A stretch of 64,000 nucleotides of DNA from assembly GCF_040096075.1 (NCBI RefSeq), contig NZ_JBBMFJ010000007.1:1-64000 (forward strand). Direction: 5' to 3'. This DNA is from Brotaphodocola faecis (GTDB lineage: Bacteria > Bacillota > Clostridia > Lachnospirales > Lachnospiraceae). Position 1 is the stretch's first letter. The number at the start of each line of letters is the position of its first letter. The translations under genes and the position numbers were made by a program. The notes beneath the pieces are model-generated. The model ran no database searches, was not told the DNA's origin, and saw only the letters and a program-made list of their open reading frames with translations. Below are positions 24,156 through 33,317 of the stretch, one piece after another.

Positions 24156-24199
24156 AAAAAGAAGAGCCACCGCACAATTCTGTACGATGGCTCGTTTTC
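24154..24199. terminator. Bidirectional terminator of spoVAC and the tRNA-Leu pair
   Basis: GAGCCA/TGGCTC stem with TTTT on the plus strand and a seven-A run on the other side, which serves the convergent tRNA transcript. Confidence 0.8.
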
Positions 24200-24204
24200 T
24201 GCAA

Positions 24205-24288
24205 TGCAGAAGATGGGAGTCGAACCCACAAGGTATTGCTACCACACGGACCTGAACCGTGCGCGTCTGCCAATTCCGCCACTTCTGC
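24205..24288 (-). tRNA. tRNA-Leu (anticodon CAG)
   Basis: An 84-nt class II tRNA with a long variable arm. The minus strand begins GCAGAAGTGGCGGAATTGGCAG; the anticodon loop TTCAGGT gives CAG for CUG codons. It is the second gene in the tRNA transcript. Confidence 0.95.
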
Positions 24289-24293
24289 ATACC

Positions 24294-24377
24294 TGCGGGA
24301 GATGGGACTTGAACCCACACGACATAACTGCCACTAGATCCTTAGTCTAGCCTGTCTGCCAATTCCAGCACTCCCGC
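24294..24377 (-). tRNA. tRNA-Leu (anticodon AAG)
   Basis: An 84-nt class II tRNA beginning GCGGGAGTGCTGGAATTGGCAG on the minus strand. The stem CTAGA/TCTAG encloses CTAAGGA, giving AAG for CUU codons, where A34 may be edited to inosine. Confidence 0.93.
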
Positions 24378-24389
24378 CGACAAGAATAT

Positions 24390-24418
24390 ACTATACTATA
24401 AAAGTCGAAAGTGTGCAA
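24390..24418 (-). promoter_or_regulatory. Promoter of the tRNA-Leu pair
   Basis: On the minus strand, TTGCAC (24418-24413), a 17-nt spacer and TATAGT (24395-24390), 12 nt before the first tRNA. Confidence 0.75.
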
Positions 24419-24467
24419 GCACTTTTTTTCGGAATTTTTGAAAAAATTTGAAATGTTTATCAGAAGG

Positions 24468-24527
24468 CCCGGTTTCAAAAAATGAAAAAATTTCAACTTT
24501 TGAAACCGGGCATGGATGGTATATAAT
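24468..24527 (+). promoter_or_regulatory. Promoter with overlapping 13-bp inverted repeat
   Basis: TTGAAA (24500-24505), a 16-nt spacer and TATAAT (24522-24527) drive the flavoprotein gene. A perfect inverted repeat CCCGGTTTCAAAA (24468-24480)/TTTTGAAACCGGG (24498-24510) covers the -35 box and is a candidate operator. Confidence 0.7.
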
Positions 24528-24574
24528 AGAAACAGAGCAGAAATGAAAATATACACAAAGGAGATTACGAATCT

Positions 24575-25456
24575 ATGGAACGTTACGATATTGCCATTAT
24601 CGGCACCGGCCCGGCGGGGCTTTCGGCAGCAGTCACAGCAGCCATCCGCAAAAAGAAGATTCTCTTGGTGGGCAGCAGGGATTTGAGCAGCAAGGTTCAG
24701 AAGGCCCAGGAAATTCAGAACTATCTTGGCTTTCCGGACATCAGCGGGGCAGAGCTTGGCAAGGCTTTTGAGGAGCACATTGACCGGATGCAGGTTCCGA
24801 TTGCGGAGGAGCGGGTGAACCTGATCTACCCCATGGGAGATTATTTTTCCCTGCAGGTGGGGCAGGAGATCTGTGAGGCAGAGACCGTCATTCTGGCCAC
24901 CGGTGTGAATTTTGGAAAGCCGCTTCCGGGGGAAGAAGAATTCTTAGGCCGCGGTGTCAGTTACTGCGCCACCTGTGACGCGCCCCTTTACCGCGGAGCC
25001 ACCGTGGCTGTGATCGGTTATCAGAAATCCGAAGAGGCGGAGGCGGATTTCCTGGCTGATATTGCGGAGAAGGTCTACTATATCCCAATGTATAAAGAAC
25101 CGGTGGAGGTTTCGGAGAAGATTACGGTAGTGAAGGAAGTGCCGAAGGAGATTACCGGCGGCATGAAGGCGGATGTGCTGGTGACAAACGAGAACAGCTA
25201 TCCGGTGGACTGCGTCTTCATTTTAAGAGAGAGCGTGTCTCCGAAGAACCTGGTGCCGGGCTTACAGATGGATGGAAACCATGTGGCGGTGAATCTGCAG
25301 ATGGAGACGAATGTACCAGGCTGCTTTGCCTGCGGTGACATTGCCGGACGGCCTTACCAGTATATCAAGTCGGCGGGACAGGGAAATATCGCGGCACTTT
25401 CCGCAGTTTCCTACCTGGACCAGAAGCGCCGGAGCCAGAAGTCTGCCAAGGCATGA
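24575..25456 (+). CDS. Thioredoxin-reductase-like flavoprotein without NADPH motif
   Basis: This 293-residue FAD protein has the dinucleotide motif IIGTGPAGLSAAV (8-20), the redox-active CATC (131-134) of thioredoxin reductase, and the C-terminal FAD motif CFACGDIAG. The NADPH-binding GxGxxA plus HRRxxxR signature is missing: the equivalent stretch is VAVIGYQKSEEAE (144-156). The protein is also about 20 residues shorter than usual. Known Clostridial ferredoxin-dependent flavin thioredoxin reductases lack these motifs too, so the electron donor is probably not NADPH. The role, thioredoxin-like reduction, is inferred. Confidence 0.85.
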   Translation: MERYDIAIIGTGPAGLSAAVTAAIRKKKILLVGSRDLSSKVQKAQEIQNYLGFPDISGAELGKAFEEHIDRMQVPIAEERVNLIYPMGDYFSLQVGQEICEAETVILATGVNFGKPLPGEEEFLGRGVSYCATCDAPLYRGATVAVIGYQKSEEAEADFLADIAEKVYYIPMYKEPVEVSEKITVVKEVPKEITGGMKADVLVTNENSYPVDCVFILRESVSPKNLVPGLQMDGNHVAVNLQMETNVPGCFACGDIAGRPYQYIKSAGQGNIAALSAVSYLDQKRRSQKSAKA

Positions 25457-25526
25457 TTCTACTGCCCCAAAAGCTCCAAAACAGAAGGTTCGATCATAAT
25501 TTCATAAAAAGTTCACAATTTTCCGA

Positions 25527-25569
25527 TTGACAAATTGGTGGTTATGACCTAATATACTTAGGAAACTAA
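25527..25569 (+). promoter_or_regulatory. Promoter and candidate MarR operator of the exporter operon
   Basis: TTGACA (25527-25532), a 17-nt spacer and TAATAT (25550-25555) are followed directly by the palindrome TTAGGAAACTAA (25558-25569), placed at the likely transcription start where a MarR repressor would block it. Confidence 0.65.
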
Positions 25570-25647
25570 ATAAAATGTGCGGCTGAAGGATATTCCATAC
25601 AGGAATTCAGAGAACGGCTGCATAGCCACACAGTGTGATGAGGTGCA

Positions 25648-26082
25648 ATGAAGCAGGAAGAACGAATTGCCATGCGCAGCATCAAACGTTTGTCAAACGG
25701 AATCAGCAGAGAGATGTGTGCGGCCTTTGGCTCCGGAATGTTCAGCGGGGCACAGGGACGCACACTTCATTTTATTCTGGCGACACATCAGAAAGAAGAC
25801 CTCTTCCAGAAAGATATCGAAGAAGAGTTTGGCCTGCGGCCCCCCACAGCCAGCGCCCTGTTAAAAGAATTGGAGCAGCGCGGGCTCATCCGCAAAGAGC
25901 CGGTACCTTATGATGCCAGAAGAAAAAAGATTGTTGCGACCGAAGAAGCATTACAGTACAAAGACTGCGTACTCTCAGGCCTGGAGAAGCTGGAGCAGAA
26001 GCTTACAGCTGGAATCCCGGACGAAGAGATGCAGGTCTTTTTTACTGTGACAGACAAGATGCTGAAGAATTTGGCACAGTAA
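25648..26082 (+). CDS. MarR-family transcriptional regulator
   Basis: This 144-residue winged-helix protein has the MarR core: a recognition region KDIEEEFGLRPPTASALLKELEQRGLIRKEP (about 54-84) followed by the wing DARRKKIVATEEA. It most likely binds the palindrome at 25558 and represses its own operon, with two exporter subunits following 27 nt after its stop. The inducing compound is unknown. An ATG at 25660 is an alternative start. Confidence 0.9.
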   Translation: MKQEERIAMRSIKRLSNGISREMCAAFGSGMFSGAQGRTLHFILATHQKEDLFQKDIEEEFGLRPPTASALLKELEQRGLIRKEPVPYDARRKKIVATEEALQYKDCVLSGLEKLEQKLTAGIPDEEMQVFFTVTDKMLKNLAQ

Positions 26083-26109
26083 TTTACGAAACAGTGTAAC
26101 AAGGAGGAA

Positions 26110-27849
26110 ATGTTTGTGATTAAGACTTTACTGAAAAGTGTACGGCAGTACAAAAAGCAGTCTCTTTTATCACCGCTATTTGTAGCAGGCGAGGTTGTGC
26201 TCGAGTGTATGATTCCACTGGTGATGTCAAAGCTGATTGACCATCTGTCTGCTGACACGATGACACCACTCTTAAAATATGGCCTGATCCTTCTGGTCAT
26301 GGCCACCGTATCCCTGGGATTTGGCGTACTGGCCGCGCGCAACGCAGCGGAAGCATCCTGTGGTTTTGCGAAAAACTTAAGACAGGATATGTATTTTAAA
26401 ATCCAGGATTTCGCGTTTGCGGATATCGATAAATTCTCCGCGTCATCCCTGGTAACCCGTATGACAACGGATGTTACCAACGTACAGAATGCTTACCAGA
26501 TGCTGATCCGTCTGGCTGTGCGGACTCCGCTGATGATCCTCTTTTCCGTGATCATGGCTATGACCATCAATGTAAAGATGTCATTGATTTTCTTATGCAT
26601 CCTGCCGATTCTGGCAGCAGTGCTGTTTGGCATTGCCATTCACGTACATCCGATCTTCAAGCGCATCTTTAAAAAGTACGATGCCTTAAATAATTCCGTA
26701 CAGGAGAACGTAGCCGGCATCCGTGTGGTAAAATCCTTTGTCCGCGAGTCTTATGAGACAGAAAAGTTTGACAGGGCCGCGGAGGATGTGCGCAAGGACT
26801 TCACCTTTGTTGAGAAAATCCTGGCTTTCAATAACCCAACCATGATGTTTTGCATGTATCTGTCCATGTTCCTGGTTTACTATATTGGTGCCCAGATGAT
26901 CGTGAATTCCGGCGCGACGGAACTGACCACCGGACAGCTGTCTTCTTTGATCAGCTACGGTGTGCAGATTCTGGCTTCGGTTATGATGCTTTCCATGGTA
27001 TTTATTATGACTACCATGGCTTCTGAGTGCGCGGAGCGTATCGCGGAGGTGCTGGAGCATGAAAGCTGCCTGACTTCCCCGGAAAACGGAAGTACTGATG
27101 TGGCTGACGGAAGCGTGGATTTTGACCATGTTTCCTTCAAATATTCTGAGAAGAGCAAAAAGTTTGCCCTGGCAGACATTGACCTGCATATCCCGTCCGG
27201 TGCGACGGTAGGCATCATCGGCGGAACCGGTTCTTCCAAGACCACCTTGATTCAGCTGATTTCCCGTCTGTATGATGTAACGGAGGGAAGCGTGAAGGTA
27301 GCTGGAAAGGATGTCCGGGAGTACAATCTGGAATCCCTGCGAGATGCGGTTGCTGTTGTGCTTCAGAAGAATGTGCTGTTCTCCGGTACGATTAAGGAGA
27401 ATATGCGCTGGGGCAACAAGAACGCGACCGATGAGGAAATTCTTCACGCCTGCAAGCTGGCCCAGGCAGATGAGTTCGTGAGCCAGTTCCCGAATGGTTA
27501 CGACACCTATATCGAGCGGGGAGGTACCAACGTATCCGGCGGACAGAAGCAGCGTCTGTGTATTGCAAGAGCTTTGCTGAAAAAGCCGCGTATCCTGATC
27601 CTGGATGACTCCACTTCAGCAGTGGATACCAAGACTGATGCACTGATCCGGAAAGCATTCCGCGAGGAACTTCCGGACACCACGAAGATCATCATTGCCC
27701 AGCGTATCTCTTCCGTACAGGATGCGGATTTCATTCTTGTCATGGATGGCGGACGCATTGTCGAGCAGGGCAGCCATGACGAACTGGTTGCGTTAAATGG
27801 CATTTACCGGGAAATCTTCGATTCCCAGACTAAGAGTAAGGAGGCGTAA
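26110..27849 (+). CDS. Heterodimeric ABC exporter, non-catalytic-type subunit
   Basis: This 579-residue half-transporter has a six-helix membrane domain (about 15-310) and an ATPase domain (about 335-575). Walker A is unusual, GGTGSSKTT (371-379), with Ser where Gly is expected before Lys377. Walker B ends ILILDDS, so Asp500 replaces the catalytic Glu. The signature VSGGQKQR is normal. This is the pattern of the degenerate-site subunit of heterodimeric multidrug exporters, where the partner supplies the catalytic Glu. MarR control and the tight spacing with the next gene fit a drug or peptide exporter. Confidence 0.92.
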   Translation: MFVIKTLLKSVRQYKKQSLLSPLFVAGEVVLECMIPLVMSKLIDHLSADTMTPLLKYGLILLVMATVSLGFGVLAARNAAEASCGFAKNLRQDMYFKIQDFAFADIDKFSASSLVTRMTTDVTNVQNAYQMLIRLAVRTPLMILFSVIMAMTINVKMSLIFLCILPILAAVLFGIAIHVHPIFKRIFKKYDALNNSVQENVAGIRVVKSFVRESYETEKFDRAAEDVRKDFTFVEKILAFNNPTMMFCMYLSMFLVYYIGAQMIVNSGATELTTGQLSSLISYGVQILASVMMLSMVFIMTTMASECAERIAEVLEHESCLTSPENGSTDVADGSVDFDHVSFKYSEKSKKFALADIDLHIPSGATVGIIGGTGSSKTTLIQLISRLYDVTEGSVKVAGKDVREYNLESLRDAVAVVLQKNVLFSGTIKENMRWGNKNATDEEILHACKLAQADEFVSQFPNGYDTYIERGGTNVSGGQKQRLCIARALLKKPRILILDDSTSAVDTKTDALIRKAFREELPDTTKIIIAQRISSVQDADFILVMDGGRIVEQGSHDELVALNGIYREIFDSQTKSKEA

Positions 27850-27853
27850 GAGG

Positions 27854-29767
27854 ATGAGTCGAATGAAGAACGAAAAAGGCTCCGGCATCCGTCCGGGCAC
27901 CTTTAAGCGCCTGATGGCATATCTGTTTTCCCACTACCGGGCACATCTGATCACGGTGATCATCTGCATTATCATCACGGCAGTGGCTTCAGTGGGACAG
28001 ACTGTTTATATTCAGATGCTCATTGACCAGTGCATTCTCCCGGGCGTGGAGAACGGCATGGACACGGTGTGGCTGCAGATGGTTTCCATTTTCGGAAGCA
28101 TGGCTGTGATCTATGCGCTTGGCGTGCTGGCATCCCTGATTTACACCCGCATTATGGCAACGGTAACCCAGGGTACCTTAAAGAACTTCCGTGTGGACAT
28201 GTTCACGAAGATGCAGACTCTGCCGGTCAGGTATTTTGATACCCATGCCCACGGCGATATCATGAGTACCTATACGAACGATACCGATGCTATCCGTATG
28301 ATGGTCAGCCAGAGTATGCCGATGCTGATCCAGTCGATTCTGACCATCCTGGTAATGATCATTATGATGACCAGGTTTAGCATTCCGATGTTTATCGTAG
28401 TCTGCCTGTTTGTAGCCGGTATGCTGACGGTGACAAAGAAATTTGGCGGCATGAGTTCCAAATACATGATGTATCAGCAGCGCTCTCTGGCAGCGGAAGA
28501 GGGCTTCGTTGAGGAAATGATGTCAGGTCAGAAGGTCGTTCAGGTATTCTGTCATGAGGAAGAAGCAAAGCAGGATTTCCTGAAATACAATGAAAAACTG
28601 TTCGAGGACAGCAAGACGGCAAACCAGTACGGCAACGCCCTGATGCCGATTCTCGGCAATATGGGTAATCTGATGTACGTGGTTCTGGCCATTGTCGGAG
28701 GCCTGATGGTTTATTTCCAGGCGCCGAACCTGACCTGGAGAGGCTTCAGTCCGGTATCTGTCGGCATTATCATTACATTCCTGGGCATGTCAAGACAGCT
28801 GGCTCAGACCGTGGGCCAGAGCTCCAACCAGGTAGCCCTGATTGCCATGGGTCTTGCAGGTGCAGGCCGTATCTTCGAGCTGATCGATGAGGAGCCGGAG
28901 GAGGACGATGGATTTGTTACTCTGGTCAACGCAAAACATGATGAGAATGGTGAACTGGTGGAGGCGGATCATCCAACCCATATCTGGGCCTGGAAGTATC
29001 CGCGCCCGGATGGCACGGTTACCTACACCGAGTTAAAGGGCGATATCCGTCTGGAGCATGTGGATTTCGGCTATGTGCCGGAGAAGCTGGTGCTGCATGA
29101 TGTCTCCCTGTTTGCAAAGCCGGGACAGAAGATCGCTTTCGTTGGCGCGACCGGTGCAGGAAAGACCACCATCACCAACCTGATCAACCGTTTCTATGAT
29201 ATCCCGGATGGTAAAATCCGCTACGATGGCATTAACATCAACAAGATTTGCAAGGCAGACCTGCGCCGTTCTCTCGGCGTGGTACTGCAGGAGGTCAACC
29301 TCTTTACCGGAACTGTGCTGGAGAATATCCGTTACGGACGTCTGGATGCAACCGATGAAGAGTGTATTGCGGCTGCAAAGCTGGCCAACGCGGACAGCTT
29401 CATCACCAGACTGCCGGACGGTTACAACACCATGCTGACCGGAAACGGCGCCAGCCTTTCCCAGGGGCAGCGCCAGTTGATCTCCATTGCCCGGGCGGCC
29501 GTGGCCGATCCGCCGGCCATGATCCTGGATGAGGCAACCAGCTCCATCGATACCCGTACCGAGGCGCTGGTACAGCAGGGTATGGATAACCTGATGGAGG
29601 GCAGAACCGTGCTTGTCATCGCGCATCGTCTGTCCACCATCCGAAACAGTAAAGCCATCATGGTTCTGGATCACGGACGCATCATTGAGCGTGGTGACCA
29701 TGATGACCTGATTGCCCAGAAGGGTACGTATTACCAGCTGTACACCGGAGCGTTTGAGCTGGAGTAG
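27854..29767 (+). CDS. Heterodimeric ABC exporter, catalytic subunit
   Basis: This 637-residue half-transporter pairs with the one before it. It has a six-helix domain (about 25-325) and an ATPase domain with canonical Walker A GATGAGKTT, Walker B MILDEATS with the catalytic Glu, and the H-loop IAHRLST. Its signature is LSQGQ rather than LSGGQ, which mirrors the asymmetry of the partner. A 60-residue insert (about 350-410, DEEPEEDDGF...HIWAWKYPRPDG) between the two domains is typical of this subunit. I start it at ATG 27854 after AAGAGG. The longer frame overlaps the upstream gene. Confidence 0.92.
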   Translation: MSRMKNEKGSGIRPGTFKRLMAYLFSHYRAHLITVIICIIITAVASVGQTVYIQMLIDQCILPGVENGMDTVWLQMVSIFGSMAVIYALGVLASLIYTRIMATVTQGTLKNFRVDMFTKMQTLPVRYFDTHAHGDIMSTYTNDTDAIRMMVSQSMPMLIQSILTILVMIIMMTRFSIPMFIVVCLFVAGMLTVTKKFGGMSSKYMMYQQRSLAAEEGFVEEMMSGQKVVQVFCHEEEAKQDFLKYNEKLFEDSKTANQYGNALMPILGNMGNLMYVVLAIVGGLMVYFQAPNLTWRGFSPVSVGIIITFLGMSRQLAQTVGQSSNQVALIAMGLAGAGRIFELIDEEPEEDDGFVTLVNAKHDENGELVEADHPTHIWAWKYPRPDGTVTYTELKGDIRLEHVDFGYVPEKLVLHDVSLFAKPGQKIAFVGATGAGKTTITNLINRFYDIPDGKIRYDGININKICKADLRRSLGVVLQEVNLFTGTVLENIRYGRLDATDEECIAAAKLANADSFITRLPDGYNTMLTGNGASLSQGQRQLISIARAAVADPPAMILDEATSSIDTRTEALVQQGMDNLMEGRTVLVIAHRLSTIRNSKAIMVLDHGRIIERGDHDDLIAQKGTYYQLYTGAFELE

Positions 29768-29809
29768 AAAACTTAAGAATAGAAAGCATCCGTTTATTTA
29801 AACAGGAAG

Positions 29810-29846
29810 GAAGTCAATGTGAGCAGTCACATTGGCTTCTTTTTCT
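29810..29846 (+). terminator. Terminator of the exporter operon
   Basis: GAAGTCAATGTGA pairs with TCACATTGGCTTC around GCAG and is followed by TTTTTCTTT. Confidence 0.9.
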
Positions 29847-29932
29847 TTGCAAAATTTTGTCAATCTCAATTGTTTTACCAGTTTAGCGCGAAAAAGCACA
29901 ACTAAAAAGCTGTAACTATTACAACAATAAGC

Positions 29933-29961
29933 TTGATATTCAAAATAACCTGTGCTATAAT
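29933..29961 (+). promoter_or_regulatory. Promoter of the TRAP transporter operon
   Basis: TTGATA (29933-29938), a 17-nt spacer and consensus TATAAT (29956-29961). Confidence 0.85.
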
Positions 29962-30037
29962 TGGCACCAAGTTGAAAGAAAAACAGCAGGAAAGAAAAGT
30001 GTACGCTGGAATACAATCACTGAGGAGGACAACGATT

Positions 30038-31096
30038 ATGAAGAAGAATATGGCACTGGTTATGGCAACTATGATGGCAGCAGCATCCCTCACCGCATGC
30101 GGCGGCTCCGGTTCCGCATCCACCACCGCAGCTGATACCAAGGCAGCAGATACCACTGCAGCAGACAGTGCGGCAGATACCAAAGCAGCACCGGCAGACA
30201 AGATCGGCCTGGCAGGAAGCGGCAAGGAACTCATCTTTACCACCGGCGGCGACCAGGGTACCTACTACGGATTCGGAAGCGTAATCGCAGGTCAGGTCAG
30301 CGACTTAACTGACACCACCGTGACCGCCATTGTCGGCAAGGGTTCCAAGGGCAACATTGAGGCCATGGACGCAGGCGATGCACAGCTTGGCTTTGTACAG
30401 TCCGATGTTATGTCTTACGCATACAACGGCACCAACCTGTTCGAGGGTGCCAAAATCGACGGCTTCTCCACTGTGGCAGCGCTTTACATGGAGCAGGTAC
30501 AGATCGTAACCCTGGATCCGGACATTAAGACTGTGGCTGACTTAAAGGGCAAGACCGTATCCGTTGGCGATTCCGGTTCCGGCGTTTACTTCAACGCTCT
30601 GGACTGCCTGGGTGCTTATGATCTGACCATTGACGATATCAAACCTACTTACCAGTCCTTCGGTGACAGCGTAGAGGCCATGCAGGATGGCAAAATCGAT
30701 GCAGCCTTCATCGTAGCCGGAGCACCGACCACCGCAGTGACTTCCCTGGCCGCCACCAGAGACGTATATCTGGTAGAGTTAGATGACGAGCACATTGAAA
30801 AACTTGAGGCAGCTTCTCCTTACTACACCAAATATGTGATTCCAAAAGACGCATATAGCCTGGAGAAAGACGCAACCACCGTTGCAGTCAGTGCAGTGGT
30901 TGTTGCACAGGATGACGTAGATGAGAACGATATTTACAACTTTGTAGCAGGCATTTACGACAGCATCGATACCTTGGGACATGACAAGAAGAACGAACTG
31001 GATCTTGACTTTGCAGCTTCCGTAACTGCAGTTCCGTATCACGCAGGCGCAGCAAAATACTTCGCAGAAAAAGGCCTGACTGTACCGACCAAATAA
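30038..31096 (+). CDS. TRAP transporter substrate-binding lipoprotein, TAXI family
   Basis: This 352-residue extracytoplasmic receptor has a signal peptide ending in LTACGG (lipid anchor Cys21), an Ala/Asp/Thr linker (about 27-58) and a two-lobed TAXI domain (TTGGDQGTYYGFGSVIAGQVSD, GKGSKGNIEAMDAGDAQLGFVQSDV, LKGKTVSVGDSGSGVYFNA). TAXI receptors feed fused TRAP permeases, often with glutamate or other carboxylates, but the ligand here is not known. The ATG at 30038 follows GAGGAGG; the longer frame would begin at the promoter. The permease follows after 73 nt. Confidence 0.93.
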   Translation: MKKNMALVMATMMAAASLTACGGSGSASTTAADTKAADTTAADSAADTKAAPADKIGLAGSGKELIFTTGGDQGTYYGFGSVIAGQVSDLTDTTVTAIVGKGSKGNIEAMDAGDAQLGFVQSDVMSYAYNGTNLFEGAKIDGFSTVAALYMEQVQIVTLDPDIKTVADLKGKTVSVGDSGSGVYFNALDCLGAYDLTIDDIKPTYQSFGDSVEAMQDGKIDAAFIVAGAPTTAVTSLAATRDVYLVELDDEHIEKLEAASPYYTKYVIPKDAYSLEKDATTVAVSAVVVAQDDVDENDIYNFVAGIYDSIDTLGHDKKNELDLDFAASVTAVPYHAGAAKYFAEKGLTVPTK

Positions 31097-31114
31097 GAAA
31101 CCGAAAAGCTGATC

Positions 31115-31141
31115 AGGCGTTTCCGGAATCCGGAGGCGCCT
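31115..31141 (+). other. Intercistronic hairpin without T run
   Basis: AGGCGTTTCCGGA pairs with TCCGGAGGCGCCT in the gap between receptor and permease. It lacks a T tract, so it probably stabilises the receptor mRNA and lowers permease expression rather than ending transcription. Confidence 0.6.
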
Positions 31142-31169
31142 GTAGAATGGATAGGAAGGGGATTCGATT

Positions 31170-33149
31170 ATGAGTTTTCTGAACAAACACAAAACAGAAG
31201 CCGCAGTGAACACGGCACCGGCAGCCGACGGCTTAACCGGAACCGCAGAGGATGTCGATGCGGTCATGAAAAAATATGACAGGGAATCCAATGTCCGTGT
31301 ATGGGAAGGAAAGCCGAAGACCGTGATCCGTTTCCTGATGGCAGCATTCTCCCTGTTCTGCATTTATCTGACCCTGGTAGACAAGAGCCTCCCGGAGGTG
31401 CGTTTAAGCTTATTCCTGGCACTGATTGTTATCATCGGATTTTTAAACTATCCGATCAAAAAAGGCCATGTCCGTGTGAACCACATTCCGTGGTATGATG
31501 TAGCGCTGATGGTGGCAGGCGCAGGCCCGTTCCTGTACTTTGTGGCAAACGCCCAGAAGATTCTCTTAACCAGCTACAGCGTCATTTCCAAAGACCCGTT
31601 CATGCTGGCTCTGGCCATCATGGCAATCCTGGTTTTAGTAGAACTCTGCCGCCGCTGTGTCGGCCTGCCGATCCTCTTTGTCGTAGGCGCTCTGCTCATC
31701 TACACCTTCGCCAATGTCCGCTTTGGTAAAGTTGTTTACGATCTGTTCTACACCACCAACGGTGTCATGAACACCCCGATCAACGTATGTCAGAAATACA
31801 TTGTAGTATTCATCATTTTCGGCGCGTTTCTGGAGAGAACCAGTATCTCCGCATTCTTCATTGATCTGGCAAACTGTGTGGCAGGTTCTTCCTGTGGCGG
31901 CCCGGCTAAAGTAGCCGTGATCTCCTCCGCACTGTGTGGCATGGTTTCCGGCTCTTCCGTAGGCAATACCGTAACCACCGGTTCTGTTACCATCCCGATG
32001 ATGATCAAGACCGGTTATAAACCGGAATTTGCAGGTGCAGTTGAGGCAGCGGCTTCCACCGGTGGACAGATCATGCCGCCGATCATGGGCGCAGCCGCAT
32101 TCCTGATGGCAGAGTACACCGGCGTTCCGTACTCCCGCATCGCGGTTCTGGCCATCCTTCCGGCCATTCTGTACTTCGCGGGCATTTACATTGCAGTACA
32201 TTTAGAGGCAAAGAAATTGGGATTAAAAGGCCTTGATAAAGAAAGTCTCCCGAAATTCAGCTATTTAGTGAAAAAACTTTATCTGCTGGCTCCGTTAGTT
32301 GTCCTGGTGATTCTGGTATCCAACGGTACCCGTACCATGCAGAGCTCCGCAGCCATCGCAATCCTGGTAACCATCGTGGTTGGCCTGTTCAACTCCGACA
32401 ACCGCATTTCACTGGGCAAGATCGTTGACGCCCTGGAAGCAGGGGGTAAGGGAACCATCACGGTAGCGTCCGCATGTACCATGGCTGGTATCGTGGCAGG
32501 CTGCATTACCTCCACCGGTCTTGCGTCCAAGCTTCTGCGTGCCATCGTATCCGCATCCGGAGGTGTTATGATCATTGCGTTACTGCTCACCATGGTTTGC
32601 TGTATCGTGCTGGGCATGGGCGTTCCGACCACCGCAACCTACTGCATTATGGCAGCAACCTGTGCCCCGATCCTCATGAGCCCGGAAATTGGCGTGGAGA
32701 TGCTGGCAGCACACTTCTTCGTATTCTACTTCGGTATCGTGGCAGATATCACTCCGCCGGTAGCACTGGCCGCCTACGCAGGCGCCGCCATTGCGAAAGC
32801 AGGACCGATGAAAACCGCGTTCAACGCAAGTCGTCTTGCTATCGCAGCGTTCATCGTACCGTACATCATCGCTATGAACCCGGCTATGCTGTTCATCAAC
32901 ACCACCATCCCGGAAGTTGTGATGATCACCATCACCAGCATCGTTGGTATCTTTGGTGTGGCAGCAGGTTTAAGCGGTTTCGTATTCCGCAACATGAAGT
33001 GGTGGGAGCGCATCCTCTGCGTGGTTGGCGGCCTGACCCTTCTGGTTCCTGGCAGCCTGACTGACCTCATCGGACTGGTTCTGGTAGGCGCAGTATGCGT
33101 GATCGGATACCAGGCAGCGAAGAGAGAAAAAGAGGCAGTAGCGGCATAA
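31170..33149 (+). CDS. TRAP transporter fused permease (DctQM type)
   Basis: This 659-residue membrane protein fuses the small (4-helix) and large (12-helix) TRAP subunits and has about 16-17 hydrophobic segments. Motifs of the large subunit are visible: GSSVGNTVTTGSVTIPMMIKTGY and GQIMPPIMGAAAFLMAE (about 270-320), with a second symmetric block at GMGVPTTATYCIMAATCAPIL. It uses a sodium gradient to drive uptake of the solute delivered by the TAXI receptor. A cytoplasmic tail of about 50 residues precedes the first helix. Confidence 0.94.
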   Translation: MSFLNKHKTEAAVNTAPAADGLTGTAEDVDAVMKKYDRESNVRVWEGKPKTVIRFLMAAFSLFCIYLTLVDKSLPEVRLSLFLALIVIIGFLNYPIKKGHVRVNHIPWYDVALMVAGAGPFLYFVANAQKILLTSYSVISKDPFMLALAIMAILVLVELCRRCVGLPILFVVGALLIYTFANVRFGKVVYDLFYTTNGVMNTPINVCQKYIVVFIIFGAFLERTSISAFFIDLANCVAGSSCGGPAKVAVISSALCGMVSGSSVGNTVTTGSVTIPMMIKTGYKPEFAGAVEAAASTGGQIMPPIMGAAAFLMAEYTGVPYSRIAVLAILPAILYFAGIYIAVHLEAKKLGLKGLDKESLPKFSYLVKKLYLLAPLVVLVILVSNGTRTMQSSAAIAILVTIVVGLFNSDNRISLGKIVDALEAGGKGTITVASACTMAGIVAGCITSTGLASKLLRAIVSASGGVMIIALLLTMVCCIVLGMGVPTTATYCIMAATCAPILMSPEIGVEMLAAHFFVFYFGIVADITPPVALAAYAGAAIAKAGPMKTAFNASRLAIAAFIVPYIIAMNPAMLFINTTIPEVVMITITSIVGIFGVAAGLSGFVFRNMKWWERILCVVGGLTLLVPGSLTDLIGLVLVGAVCVIGYQAAKREKEAVAA

Positions 33150-33182
33150 CTATAACACATAGAAATAATCCATTGTAAACTG

Positions 33183-33240
33183 AAAAAGCTGAATTGCTTT
33201 CAGAGATGATAAAATCTGATCGTAATTCAGCTTTTTGTGT
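33183..33240 (+). terminator. Terminator of the TRAP operon
   Basis: AAAAAGCTGAATT pairs perfectly with AATTCAGCTTTTT over a 28-nt loop. Confidence 0.8.
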
Positions 33241-33253
33241 AGTAACTTATTTT

Positions 33254-33282
33254 TGATAAAAACTCCTTTTTTGCGCATACTA
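33254..33282 (+). promoter_or_regulatory. Forespore (sigma-G type) promoter of spoVAD-spoVAE
   Basis: TGATA (33254-33258), a 17-nt spacer and the exact forespore -10 CATACTA (33276-33282). The spacer, with AAAAACTCC and a T run, closely resembles that before the lipoprotein gene at 51050. Confidence 0.72.
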
Positions 33283-33317
33283 AGTTCAGAGTGAATGCAG
33301 CAGGAAAGGAGTTTTTT

